This document shows, piece by piece, positions 1 to 8,829 of a stretch of 32,482 bases of DNA. Under the pieces are notes generated by a model. It was not told the origin of the DNA. It saw nothing but the letters and a program-made list of their open reading frames with translations, and ran no database searches. The position numbers were made by a program, and so were the translations under genes. This DNA is from Candidatus Moraniibacteriota bacterium. Lineage in GTDB: Bacteria > Patescibacteriota > Minisyncoccia > Moranbacterales > DUUL01. The DNA is taken from assembly GCA_027008775.1 (NCBI GenBank), contig JALVDV010000005.1, positions 67,300 through 99,781 on the forward strand, in the 5' to 3' direction. Each line of letters starts with the position of its first letter. Position 1 is the first letter of the stretch.

Positions 1-492
1 GTTTTTGTAGTTTTATTGTTTTATCAAGTTTTTGTTTGTTTTTTAATTTTTAAAAATTTTTTAGCTTGAAAGGCTGACAGCGTTTGTTTACACATTTTGA
101 CAGAGAGCCGGTTTTTAATTGACAAAAACGTGAAAATATGGTACAACCGAGTGTCAGGTGGGAGGAGTTGCTTGCACTTGAGAGTTCGTTGACAATTAAA
201 TACCAATTGACGCCCAAATTCGGTAACTCTGAGGTGGCGTTGCCTTATTTTTCCACCCGCTCGCTGTTCCGATTGCTCCCAGACACTCTCCTGTTCCACT
301 CCTCCGTCGCTAATCTAAACTCACCACTTAAGAACGATGTTAAAACAATTAACAACTATGCTAAAACGAAACACTGTTTGAAAAAATAATTAAAAAATGT
401 TTTTCTTCATTGTTTTTAAATGGTGAGTTTAGAAGAAAATAAAAAAGAAAAAATAAAATTTAGCCCCCAACAAGGGGGCGAAGGAGGACAAA

Positions 493-1329
493 ATGGAAAT
501 GTTAAGTTTAATAATAAAGGGAGCAATTATTGGGGGGGCGGTCTACAATTCACAAGTAAGAATTCCTGTGAATCATCTTGGCCTCCCCATTTCTATTTTT
601 ACGGGGAGGTTTAAAGATAAAGACAATCATGTCCCTATCCATCCTCCCTATGAGGAGGGGTGGCACCTGAAGCCATTTTGGTGGAAGGTGTTGGTTGTGG
701 ACCAGTCGGCCCAGACCAGAAGGATTGAAAAGCGGGCGTATCCCGCCAACAACGGCACCGTTTTGGTTTCCGGGTTGGTGGAGTGGAGATACTCTAAACG
801 AGCTCTGTTTAGAGTTACTGAAACCAAACAGTCTATTGAGGCCGGCTTGGACGCCTTGATAGACGATCTCTTGTCCAAGGAGGTTGCCGGGGTTGATGTA
901 GAAGACTGTGTCACCCGCAAGGGTGAGCTGAACACAAAGCTCCGACAAAAACTAACCAAGGAGTCTGACCTCATTATCAATGGGGAAAGACTCTCTGAGT
1001 CGGAGAAAAAGTACGGTATTGAGATACTTACCGTACATATTTCTCTGGTTGAATTGCCTCCTGATCTGGAGGAGGCGAGAAACGAGGAGCAGAGAGAGCA
1101 ATACGAACGGCAAGCTCAGAATGTTGAGCGAACCGTTTTGGAAAAGGATGTGGAAGTTTTTACGAAGCTCGGGGCCGATCCAGACTTGGCCCTGAAAATG
1201 GCTATGCAACGGCAGGGAAAACTGCCTGACGGCATGACTGATGAGCGACTGAAGGTTGATGTTCCCGATGGCCTCGGCGGGCTAGTGGGAGCATTGGTAA
1301 AAAAAATAGGGGGTAGGAGTAAAAAATGA
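493..1329 (+). CDS. SPFH/band 7-like membrane-associated protein
   Basis: 278-aa ORF with SD-like gaaggagg just upstream; N-terminal hydrophobic segment, then beta-rich and charged Glu/Arg-rich helical region (EEARNEEQREQYERQAQNVERTVLEKD) resembling SPFH/prohibitin proteins. Confidence 0.6.
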   Translation: MEMLSLIIKGAIIGGAVYNSQVRIPVNHLGLPISIFTGRFKDKDNHVPIHPPYEEGWHLKPFWWKVLVVDQSAQTRRIEKRAYPANNGTVLVSGLVEWRYSKRALFRVTETKQSIEAGLDALIDDLLSKEVAGVDVEDCVTRKGELNTKLRQKLTKESDLIINGERLSESEKKYGIEILTVHISLVELPPDLEEARNEEQREQYERQAQNVERTVLEKDVEVFTKLGADPDLALKMAMQRQGKLPDGMTDERLKVDVPDGLGGLVGALVKKIGGRSKK

Positions 1330-1958
1330 AAAAAATCCTTTTTTTTATAATCCTTGGGGTTGTCGGTTTTTCTCTCTTAGCTTCTTTAGTCTCGCGTTTT
1401 AGCGGAGTTTGGCTGGGAGTGGAAATATTCGTTATGCTCACCCTTTTCTTAGTGGTGGGTATGACAAGGACGGAGAGGTTGGACAATGATTCTGCTTCTT
1501 CCATCCCAGAGGAATCAGAATCAAGCACATCATCTCCTCCTTCCTCCAGGCCTGATTGGTGGGCTTGGGGGGGACTGATTATAGTCATTTTGACCGTTAT
1601 CTGCGGGTCGCTCTATATTTACCACAAGGGCCCGTCGGAGGACAAAAAAATAAGAGCTGCGGGGTGGAGGGAAGTCCCGACCGTTCCCTATTCCTGTTTT
1701 TATAACGGGAAAAGGGTAGCGGTAACGGGGATACCTCTCCCCCCGGAAATGGCGGGAAAGGCAGTTGTCTTCCGCCGTTTTCGTTGGAGTGCTTCTTTTG
1801 CCCTTGAGAACGGGAGGTGTAGATTACACTTCACTTCCCCCGGGGTAGAGGAGGCAGTTAAACTGGACAAAAGTAATTATCCCTTGCTTTTGTCCATTAA
1901 TGGGCGCGTGCCGGACACAATCTGGTGGCGCCCGCTAGATTTAGTCACCCGGCCGTAA
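1326..1958 (+). CDS. Uncharacterised membrane protein with hydrophobic N-terminal segments
   Basis: 210-aa ORF whose ATG overlaps the preceding stop (ATGA), suggesting translational coupling; hydrophobic segments at N-terminus and near residue 80. Confidence 0.7.
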   Translation: MKKILFFIILGVVGFSLLASLVSRFSGVWLGVEIFVMLTLFLVVGMTRTERLDNDSASSIPEESESSTSSPPSSRPDWWAWGGLIIVILTVICGSLYIYHKGPSEDKKIRAAGWREVPTVPYSCFYNGKRVAVTGIPLPPEMAGKAVVFRRFRWSASFALENGRCRLHFTSPGVEEAVKLDKSNYPLLLSINGRVPDTIWWRPLDLVTRP

Positions 1959-1980
1959 CAACGGTTGGGTGACAAACAGA

Positions 1981-2017
1981 AAAGCCCTTGACCGAGGAAA
2001 CGGTCAGGGCTTTTTTT
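1981..2017 (+). terminator. Rho-independent terminator
   Basis: aaaaGCCCTTGACCGaggaaaCGGTCAGGGCttttttta. Confidence 0.85.
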
Positions 2018-2046
2018 ATTGGTTATTGGTCGGTTTTTAGCGTTTT

Positions 2047-3897
2047 TTAGTGACAACCGCAATTGTATCGGGAACCGATGGAAACATGAACGTGATTTAA
2101 TTCGGGATTGACCCAGGCGCCACAAGCGCGGGCGGCGGCGGAAATTTCATCAACAAGATCTTCCCTGCCGTAATCTACCGCATAAGACTGTCCTCTACAA
2201 TTGGTTCCTCCGTAATGACAAGAGTTTCTTTTGTGAGCGCAGGGTGGCTTGCTGTAGTTAAAAGCGCATCTGTCTATTCCGGCTGAATCAGAGATGGAGC
2301 TGATATGATTGGCTTCCGGCGATAAATACCAATCCATGCAATCCATAAATTCTCGCAAGGCCGGCGAGGCATCCGCTTCTTGCGCTTGAATGCCGGGATC
2401 GTAACTGCGGGGACTTTTTTGCGCTCTTCTCTCCGCTTTTCTTCCTCCGGTTTCACCTGTTCCCGCGCCTCCGCCTCTGTTGCCAACGTCCGTTCCTCCG
2501 CCTCTATTTCCGACGTCAGTTCCTCCGCCTCTATTGCCAACGCCAACGCCTCCGCCTTGCGAAATATTGAAGCTGCTTTCCGTGTCACAGCTGAATTGGA
2601 ACCAACCATCATCACCACCTTTGCCAATCATATCTTTGTTAACGGAAAGAAAATTTAAAATCGTGTAAACAACAAGCCAGGAAAGAAGGAAGAGGCTAAA
2701 GCCGAAAATTGTTTTTTGAATTATTTCTTTGGCCAGGCCGGTTAAGCGGGCGCCACCGGAAACAATATACAACACTCCGGCAATGGTCAGCATTAACAAA
2801 GAAACCACTATTAACAAGGATAGAATCAGATCAAAAATATTTTTGATTAAAATAATGAAATGACACAGAGTACAAACTTTATTGATTGATCTGACCTCTT
2901 CATTGCCACCGCTGCCTCCCCCGGCGCACTCCTTGTTGATACCACAAGGCACCAACGGACCGTGGAAGAGGAGAAAATCCACCCCTTTCAGCCCCTCTTC
3001 ACCACAATCATTGGCTTGATTTGTTGTTTGGGTCGTTTGTCCACCGTTTGAACCATTATTTTGCAAACCGTTATTGTTTTGTCCACTTTGATAATTACTA
3101 ATAGCCTGGTTTGATGAGCATCTGATTACGGCACCACCAATGGTACATTGCCAGTTGCACCTTTCTCTGTCGTTTGATGTTTGACAAAATAGACTATTCC
3201 TAACCAAGGTGGCCGGATTTCTACAAGGATTGTTTTTATCAGGCCCGCAAGCATTTGCGTAAGAAAAAGGATTACGACAACATCTTGAACCTTGGTGACA
3301 GTCAAAGCCCAGATCTATATGTCCGCTGGGACAAATGCTACTCGTGGCGCAAACGCCGTTGTTTGCCCGACATCTTTCTTCACCGGTTTCTCTGGGTTCC
3401 CCGCGACATTCTTGCAATTCGGAACATTTTTTATTTATGGCCGTGTCGCCTGACAAACAGGCGTTTTGTGCGTTGCTGGGAGTGTAACAATTACCCGGTC
3501 CCCATCGCCCCGGGTCGTTATAATGTCTAACACAACAATAATCTCTCTCCGGGGGAATTCCCGGGTTGGAAGCCACACAACAAATTTTGCCGTCGTCGCA
3601 AGTGGTATTAAAAGGCGCCTGAGTGGTAAGAATAGGACAACTGTTTTCACAACTGCCTCCCAAGGCTTCACAACAAGCGGTTTTTTTGTAGCATTCTTCA
3701 TCCGGCAAGAGTTGGTAGGCGCCGGCCGGTTCCAAATTGCTACAGTCATTCCCGGTGGTGAAAACACAGCGGTTGCTTAGCATTATCTGATCGCTAAAAC
3801 AACAATTGGCTTGAACGAATCGGGCACCGGAAAAAAACAGGCTGATAAGTAAACCTGCTGAAAGCAAAATGGTTGACTTTATTTTTTTGTTAAACAT
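2047..3897 (-). CDS. Secreted Cys-rich protein with VirB2-like pilin 2-TM unit, Gly-rich 9-aa repeats and C-terminal M15-like peptidase domain
   Basis: 616-aa ORF; signal peptide; many Cys; TM pair (FIILIKNIFDLILSLLIVVSLLMLTIAGVLYIVSGG...IIQKTIFGFSLFLLSWLVVYTILNFL); GGGTDVGNR repeats; C-terminus with SYAVDYG and ELNHVHV (ExxHxH-like). Confidence 0.65.
   Translation of the reverse strand: MFNKKIKSTILLSAGLLISLFFSGARFVQANCCFSDQIMLSNRCVFTTGNDCSNLEPAGAYQLLPDEECYKKTACCEALGGSCENSCPILTTQAPFNTTCDDGKICCVASNPGIPPERDYCCVRHYNDPGRWGPGNCYTPSNAQNACLSGDTAINKKCSELQECRGEPRETGEERCRANNGVCATSSICPSGHIDLGFDCHQGSRCCRNPFSYANACGPDKNNPCRNPATLVRNSLFCQTSNDRERCNWQCTIGGAVIRCSSNQAISNYQSGQNNNGLQNNGSNGGQTTQTTNQANDCGEEGLKGVDFLLFHGPLVPCGINKECAGGGSGGNEEVRSINKVCTLCHFIILIKNIFDLILSLLIVVSLLMLTIAGVLYIVSGGARLTGLAKEIIQKTIFGFSLFLLSWLVVYTILNFLSVNKDMIGKGGDDGWFQFSCDTESSFNISQGGGVGVGNRGGGTDVGNRGGGTDVGNRGGGAGTGETGGRKAERRAQKSPRSYDPGIQAQEADASPALREFMDCMDWYLSPEANHISSISDSAGIDRCAFNYSKPPCAHKRNSCHYGGTNCRGQSYAVDYGREDLVDEISAAARACGAWVNPELNHVHVSIGSRYNCGCH
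2468..2556. repeat. 27-bp in-frame tandem repeat, three units plus partial
   Basis: cctccgcctctgttgccaacgtccgtt / cctccgcctctatttccgacgtcagtt / cctccgcctctattgccaacgccaacg / cctccgcc. Confidence 0.85.
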
Positions 3898-3976
3898 CCG
3901 GTTTTAGAATGTAAATGGTTTATTTTGGGTAAAAATTGTTTTACAACTTTGATTTGCGCACTCGGTTTTTGAAAAA

Positions 3977-5320
3977 TTATTTTCTGACCAAGGCATTGAT
4001 TCTTTCTTGAGCAGTGTTAACCGCTTCTTCGTAGGTGGCCAGACCGCGGTTAACACTGTCAATCATATCATTAAAAATCGCTTCTACAGCATTGTTGTCA
4101 ACTTGTCGCCAGGAACGGGCGGTCAACGCTTGTTGCGCAAAGGGGCCAAGAACAACGTCGTTTTTAAAAACGTTAATTAAGTCGCGACGAGCCGGCGGTT
4201 TGTGAGTTTGTTTAAGATATTCCAGGGTTGGGTCATAACCGGTTAAATCGGAGTTTCTGGGATTGGTAACGAAATTGATATATTGCCAAGCAACTTTAAT
4301 GCGGTAGTCATTGTTGTAATTGGCATTTTGGGGCAGAGCGCGATTTTTAACCACCGCCAAGCCCCAGTAGCTGGGGTAATTGACTGCGCTTACTCCGGTC
4401 GTCTGAGGAACCGGAGCGATGCTAAAATCAAGTTTGGGATCGGATTTTTTGAGGCGATCATACCAGTAGGAATAATTTATCATCATAGCGGTGCGTCCGT
4501 AACGAAAACTGTCCACGGAATAATCTTGTTTGGCATTCCAGCTGTACCAGGGCTTTGAACTGTCCGTAAAGGAAGTAAAAAATTTGAGAGCCTCCACTCC
4601 CGGATCTATATTGGCCAGCCTGGAAGTATGAAAATCGGCTTCCAGGGTGTTGTTTTTGTTCATTACCGCTCCGCCTTGCATCATTAAAAGCATTAAAATG
4701 TCACTGGCGCGGTTGACCGCTCCCGGATTCTTGGCCCGACCCAGGGCAATGCCCGATTGAAGAATGTTGCCGAATTTATCTATTTTGGTGAGCAGTTGCA
4801 CGTCTTTTTTTAGTTCAGCCCAGGTTTTCGGTGGAGAGGTGATGCCGGCCTGGTTAAGGAGATGATTGTTGTAATAAAGGGCCAGGCTGTCGCAATATAA
4901 CGGCTTGGCATAAATCTTGTTCTTGTAAACAAAATCATTGTAAGCGACATCAATAAAAGACTGTTTAAATCTGGCTAAGTCGCTTTCGGAATCCGGTTCG
5001 GGAACAATTTTATCGCCATGCTTCGGCAACCAACTGCTTTTGAAGTAGATAATGTCCGGGGCGGTGCCGTTGGCCATTGCCTTTAAAATTTGATTTTCAA
5101 AATCAGGGATATTGTTGGCAATTTTTTTGTACTTCACATCGGCGACCCGAGGATTAAGACGGGCAAAATCAGTATTGAGACGATTATAAACATCAGAGTC
5201 GTCAAAAACTCCCCAAATTTCCAGAGTAACTTGAGGATATTTGGGCGTTTTCTTTTTGAAACAACCGGCGACAGAAAAACTGATAGTGAATAATAAAAGA
5301 AACAGAAATATTTTTTTCAT
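3977..5320 (-). CDS. Extracellular solute-binding lipoprotein (ABC sugar-binding, family 1-like)
   Basis: 447 aa; signal peptide with lipobox VAGC; IWGVFDDSDVYNRLNTDF..., NGTAPDIIYFKSSW, typical of MalE/UgpB-like SBPs. Confidence 0.8.
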   Translation of the reverse strand: MKKIFLFLLLFTISFSVAGCFKKKTPKYPQVTLEIWGVFDDSDVYNRLNTDFARLNPRVADVKYKKIANNIPDFENQILKAMANGTAPDIIYFKSSWLPKHGDKIVPEPDSESDLARFKQSFIDVAYNDFVYKNKIYAKPLYCDSLALYYNNHLLNQAGITSPPKTWAELKKDVQLLTKIDKFGNILQSGIALGRAKNPGAVNRASDILMLLMMQGGAVMNKNNTLEADFHTSRLANIDPGVEALKFFTSFTDSSKPWYSWNAKQDYSVDSFRYGRTAMMINYSYWYDRLKKSDPKLDFSIAPVPQTTGVSAVNYPSYWGLAVVKNRALPQNANYNNDYRIKVAWQYINFVTNPRNSDLTGYDPTLEYLKQTHKPPARRDLINVFKNDVVLGPFAQQALTARSWRQVDNNAVEAIFNDMIDSVNRGLATYEEAVNTAQERINALVRK

Positions 5321-5391
5321 TTTTGTTTTTTAGTGGCAAGCAACTAAATTTTTTCGTTGTTTTATTATAACATAATTATTTTGGAAAACAA

Positions 5392-5417
5392 AAAAAGCGA
5401 TCTGTTCGCTCTTTTTG
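5392..5417. terminator. Bidirectional-looking hairpin terminator
   Basis: aaaaaAGCGAtctgtTCGCTcttttt, just downstream of the minus-strand pilin genes. Confidence 0.65.
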
Positions 5418-5446
5418 TTTTTTTGTTTATTTTAGCCAAGTTCGTA

Positions 5447-5836
5447 TTACCTCCAGCTAAACTCCTCACCAATAAGGGCTTTGCTGAGGAATACTACAAT
5501 AGCATAACCCAAAACACTGACAACCATACCGATAATGGCATAGGTAATCATATCTCTGGCCGTATCTGCTCGGTCACCACCACTGGATGTTAGGAAGAAT
5601 AAACCGGCAATAACGAAGACCAAAACGGCTAAAGCGAAGACTACCTTTAGTAACCCCTTAATAACATCAAAGATTATACTAACCAAATTTGTATCACCAG
5701 ATTTATTGACGCCTAATTGGGTTGCTTTACTTTCATCAATCTCAAATTGAGCTTGAGTAGTTGGAGAAAACAAAAAAATAGGCATAGCCACAACAGCACT
5801 CAATACCAGTCCGGTGATTATTTTATTTATTTTCAT
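5447..5836 (-). CDS. VirB2/TrbC-like (T4SS_pilin-type) small 2-TM protein
   Basis: 129 aa; signal peptide then two TMs; strong SD on minus strand AGGAAGGAGGTGATATGCGATG. Confidence 0.75.
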   Translation of the reverse strand: MKINKIITGLVLSAVVAMPIFLFSPTTQAQFEIDESKATQLGVNKSGDTNLVSIIFDVIKGLLKVVFALAVLVFVIAGLFFLTSSGGDRADTARDMITYAIIGMVVSVLGYAIVVFLSKALIGEEFSWR

Positions 5837-5908
5837 CGCATATCACCTCCTTCCTGTTTTAATTTTTATTTTTATCCAAATTTGCTTTTTTATTCCTTAG
5901 TGATTCCA

Positions 5909-6580
5909 CTATTGGGTAATCAATTCCACTATTTTTTTAACTATAATCAAAGACATTCCGGTGGCAATCATTCCAACAATTGAGTACTTGATTGTTTTGC
6001 CGGCTCTTTCCGCCACATCAACCGTTCCCGCCAAAAGATACATAATTCCACCGATAACCAATCCTATTATAGCAAGAATTCCCACAATTGACAACAAAAA
6101 CTGCAAAGCTCGTCCGACAATTTCGGCGACGGAAGGCGCTTGACCGATATTGGTTGGCATGGGAGCGTTTTCTCCGCCAAGGACTATCACTTTTATTTCT
6201 TTTAAAAAAGCCGGGCCGGCTACGGCCAAGGCCAGTCCGATAATGGCAAAGGTGATAGTTTGTTGCGCCAATTTCTTCATTGTCTCATTGCCACCACCGG
6301 TGGCGGAAAGAATATACATTACACCGCCAATAACCAAGGCTAGCGTGGCTAAAAAGGCGATAATACTTCCCAGTTTAACCATAACGTTCTGTAAAAAGTC
6401 GGTGAGACTGGGAGTGCCGACGGGATTTTTAAATTCTATATTAGTTGGCGCAGCCAAAGAAAAGTGACTAGCTAAAGAAAGCGCCAGTCCGACTGTTGCT
6501 AAAAAAATTACTAATAGAAGAACTTTTTTATTTGTAAAAATATTTTTGGAAATTTTCATAAGATTAATTTTATTTGGCAA
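5909..6580 (-). CDS. VirB2/TrbC-like protein with two tandem pilin-type units
   Basis: 223 aa; LVIGGVMYILSATGGGNETMKKLAQQTITFAIIGLALAVAGPAFLKEI and LVIGGIMYLLAGTVDVAERAGKTIKYSIVGMIATGMSLIIVKKI are homologous units. Confidence 0.75.
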   Translation of the reverse strand: MPNKINLMKISKNIFTNKKVLLLVIFLATVGLALSLASHFSLAAPTNIEFKNPVGTPSLTDFLQNVMVKLGSIIAFLATLALVIGGVMYILSATGGGNETMKKLAQQTITFAIIGLALAVAGPAFLKEIKVIVLGGENAPMPTNIGQAPSVAEIVGRALQFLLSIVGILAIIGLVIGGIMYLLAGTVDVAERAGKTIKYSIVGMIATGMSLIIVKKIVELITQ

Positions 6581-6641
6581 ATGTCTGCCGGTAGCTTTTT
6601 ATTGTGTTGATAAATTTATTCTATGAATCATTTTTGTTTTG

Positions 6642-7724
6642 TTAACCACCGATTAAAGCGAAAACTTGCTTAACAATTATTAGAGAGGCGCCGGCAACTA
6701 CCACGCCAATGATTGAGTAAAACAGGCCTTTTCTGGCTTTTTCTCCCCGGCCGGTATCTCCCCCGGCCAGAATAAATAGAATTCCGGAAATAGCGAAAGA
6801 GATGGTGGCAATGATACCAAAAACTACCAGAATAAAGTTTAACGCGCTTTCTATGATGGCTTTAATGGGTTTGGCATTTCTGATAACATCACCTCCACCG
6901 CTACCACTTGATCTGGCCAGTTCCACTATTTCCTTGAGAATAGACGGCGCGGCAACGGCAATGGCAAAGCCGATGAGGGCATAAGTAATGATTTTTTTGC
7001 CCAACTCTATCTGCGCGCTGCGACCGGTGGAGGTGATATAGACCAGCCCGCCGATAACTATCATTATAACCGCCAGCCAACCGATAATAGCTTGCAATTT
7101 GGCTAGAAAATTTCCTATCAGGGCGGTAAAACTGTTAACACTGAGGGGGTTTTGATAGGTGACTTCCAGAGCCGGCAATTGTAATCCTTTTAAATTTTTT
7201 CTCGCCTCAGCCAATTGTTCTTTTTCGTAATATCTTTGTCCATCTTCCTCGTACACGTAGCCGTTTATCCTTTCATTTTGACCATTTGGTTTAAGATATA
7301 TTTCTTCCCCATACCACATAGTGGGGCGATCGTGTGTCCACTCACCCGTTAGACCTCTCCATGCTCCTCCGGATTGTTCTATTTTATCAATAAATAAATC
7401 ACCGTCTGTTCTGTCCGGATCTCCAGCTTCTATGTTTTCTTTCCCGTATATATTCTCAAATTCCCCCAAAATAATTCCGTCATTAAGATTTAACTTGTAT
7501 TTTAATATTTTTACAATTTGCCTATTGATACCGTCATTTTTTATGCCATGTTCATCCAGCCAGTCACCGGCGCGTTCGTCAAATTCTTCATTAGTGGCGT
7601 TGTTTCGTTGCTGATAATTTTGTTGCGCCAAACTTTTATCATAAAAGGACGAGGTAAAAAAGACAAGCAGGCCTATAAATAAAATTGGTAAAATAGACAA
7701 CAAATTAAATTCACGAGAAAACAT
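6642..7724 (-). CDS. VirB2/TrbC-like protein with two tandem pilin-type units and N-terminal extracytoplasmic region
   Basis: 360 aa; IVIGGLVYITSTGRSAQIELGKKIITYALIGFAIAVAAPSILKEIV and ISGILFILAGGDTGRGEKARKGLFYSIIGVVVAGASLIIVKQV. Confidence 0.75.
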   Translation of the reverse strand: MFSREFNLLSILPILFIGLLVFFTSSFYDKSLAQQNYQQRNNATNEEFDERAGDWLDEHGIKNDGINRQIVKILKYKLNLNDGIILGEFENIYGKENIEAGDPDRTDGDLFIDKIEQSGGAWRGLTGEWTHDRPTMWYGEEIYLKPNGQNERINGYVYEEDGQRYYEKEQLAEARKNLKGLQLPALEVTYQNPLSVNSFTALIGNFLAKLQAIIGWLAVIMIVIGGLVYITSTGRSAQIELGKKIITYALIGFAIAVAAPSILKEIVELARSSGSGGGDVIRNAKPIKAIIESALNFILVVFGIIATISFAISGILFILAGGDTGRGEKARKGLFYSIIGVVVAGASLIIVKQVFALIGG

Positions 7725-7868
7725 TTCTGTTTTGTTTTGTTATTTTTATAATTGTTTAATCATTTTTTCGGTTTTTGTCGAATATTCTTGTGTTGCAGGG
7801 TAAATTATATCATATATTTAAGGAGAATAACAATCAGCCGGAAAGTTTGTTTTGGATAACTTGGTTAT

Positions 7869-7897
7869 TTGCTAATACTTTACTTGTTTGTTATAAT
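7869..7897 (+). promoter_or_regulatory. Sigma70-like promoter for the plus-strand pilin genes
   Basis: TTGCTA - 17 nt - TATAAT, ~10 nt upstream of ATG at 7908. Confidence 0.55.
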
Positions 7898-7907
7898 TTA
7901 GAGGTAA

Positions 7908-8297
7908 ATGAGATTCTTATATATGAAAGAAAATAAAAACAAAATGAGAGCGTTGGTTATGACTTCCTTTTTGGTTTTGTCGCTTTTTTTGTTGCCTGTT
8001 TTTTCTAGGGCTCAATTCGTGGAAGAACCGGAGGTTCAGGAGCCGGCCAATTCGGTGGCCGTAGCCAGCCACAATCAGGTTAATAAAGTTTTTGACTTGT
8101 TAATTATTTTTTCCGCTTTGATTTTTGTGGTTAGTGTGATGGGTTTTATTATCGGTTTTATTAAACTGGTAATTTCCGAGGGTGATGAAAAGGAGATAGA
8201 GGAAGCTAATAATATTTTAGTTCTATCCGGTTGGGTGTTCGGTGCTTCAATTGCCATTTATCTTCTTGTCAATGTTATTAAATTTTTTGTTTACTAA
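7908..8297 (+). CDS. VirB2/TrbC-like small membrane protein (start may be 7923)
   Basis: 129 aa; signal peptide, two TMs separated by a charged linker SEGDEKEIEEANN. Confidence 0.7.
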   Translation: MRFLYMKENKNKMRALVMTSFLVLSLFLLPVFSRAQFVEEPEVQEPANSVAVASHNQVNKVFDLLIIFSALIFVVSVMGFIIGFIKLVISEGDEKEIEEANNILVLSGWVFGASIAIYLLVNVIKFFVY

Positions 8298-8304
8298 GAT
8301 TGTT

Positions 8305-8757
8305 ATGAAAAAGTTTTTTGTTTTTCTATTATTGGTTTTCGGGATTGGTTTATTGCTCAGCGGAGTTTTTTGGGTGCAGGCTCAAGGTTGGACAGAGGGG
8401 CAAGAAGTCGTTAGTGGCGCCAACACCGGTCTTTCCGAACTAACTCCTTTGGAATTAATCCTGAATATTCTCTATTGGCTTTTAAGTTTGATTTTCTTGT
8501 TAACCATTTTGGCTTTCGTTGCTTCCGGAGTGATGTTTATAATGTCCTTCAATAACAGCAATATGATAGAGAGGGCAAAGGAGTGGATTACTTATGCGAT
8601 AATCGGACTGGTTGTCAGTGTTTTGGGTTTTGCTATTGTAACAACTATTTCCAAGGTGTTGATCGGCGAACAACCAAGCAATAATCAGTGGCAGAATAGG
8701 CGACCGGTAATAAACGGAAATCCCGGTAATGTTTGGAATGAATGGCCGGGGCTCTAA
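8305..8757 (+). CDS. VirB2/TrbC-like small membrane protein
   Basis: ORF track start is 8242, but MKKFFVFLLLVFGIGLLLSGVFWVQAQ at 8305 is a signal peptide and avoids overlap; two TMs with NMIERAKEWITYAIIGLVVSVLGFAIV. Confidence 0.75.
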   Translation: MKKFFVFLLLVFGIGLLLSGVFWVQAQGWTEGQEVVSGANTGLSELTPLELILNILYWLLSLIFLLTILAFVASGVMFIMSFNNSNMIERAKEWITYAIIGLVVSVLGFAIVTTISKVLIGEQPSNNQWQNRRPVINGNPGNVWNEWPGL

Positions 8758-8829
8758 TGATTTTAAAAGAGTGTTTTAGTAATATCGTTTGGCAAATTTA
8801 TTTTTATTTTTGTTTTTGATAAATATTTT

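Noticed and set aside
138-389. ORFs at 24-299 (minus) and 138-389 (plus) in the left-end AT-rich region
   Set aside because: No SD, no recognisable domain; likely chance ORFs.
2468-2556. Possible CRISPR-like repeats
   Set aside because: Contiguous 27-bp tandem repeat with no spacers, in frame within a coding region.
2380-3780. Several long ORFs antisense or out of frame to the 616-aa gene (e.g. 2274-2627, 2380-2658, 3255-3530, 3435-3767)
   Set aside because: Shadow ORFs of a GC-rich coding region with no SD or recognisable family; one reflects the 27-bp repeat in another frame.
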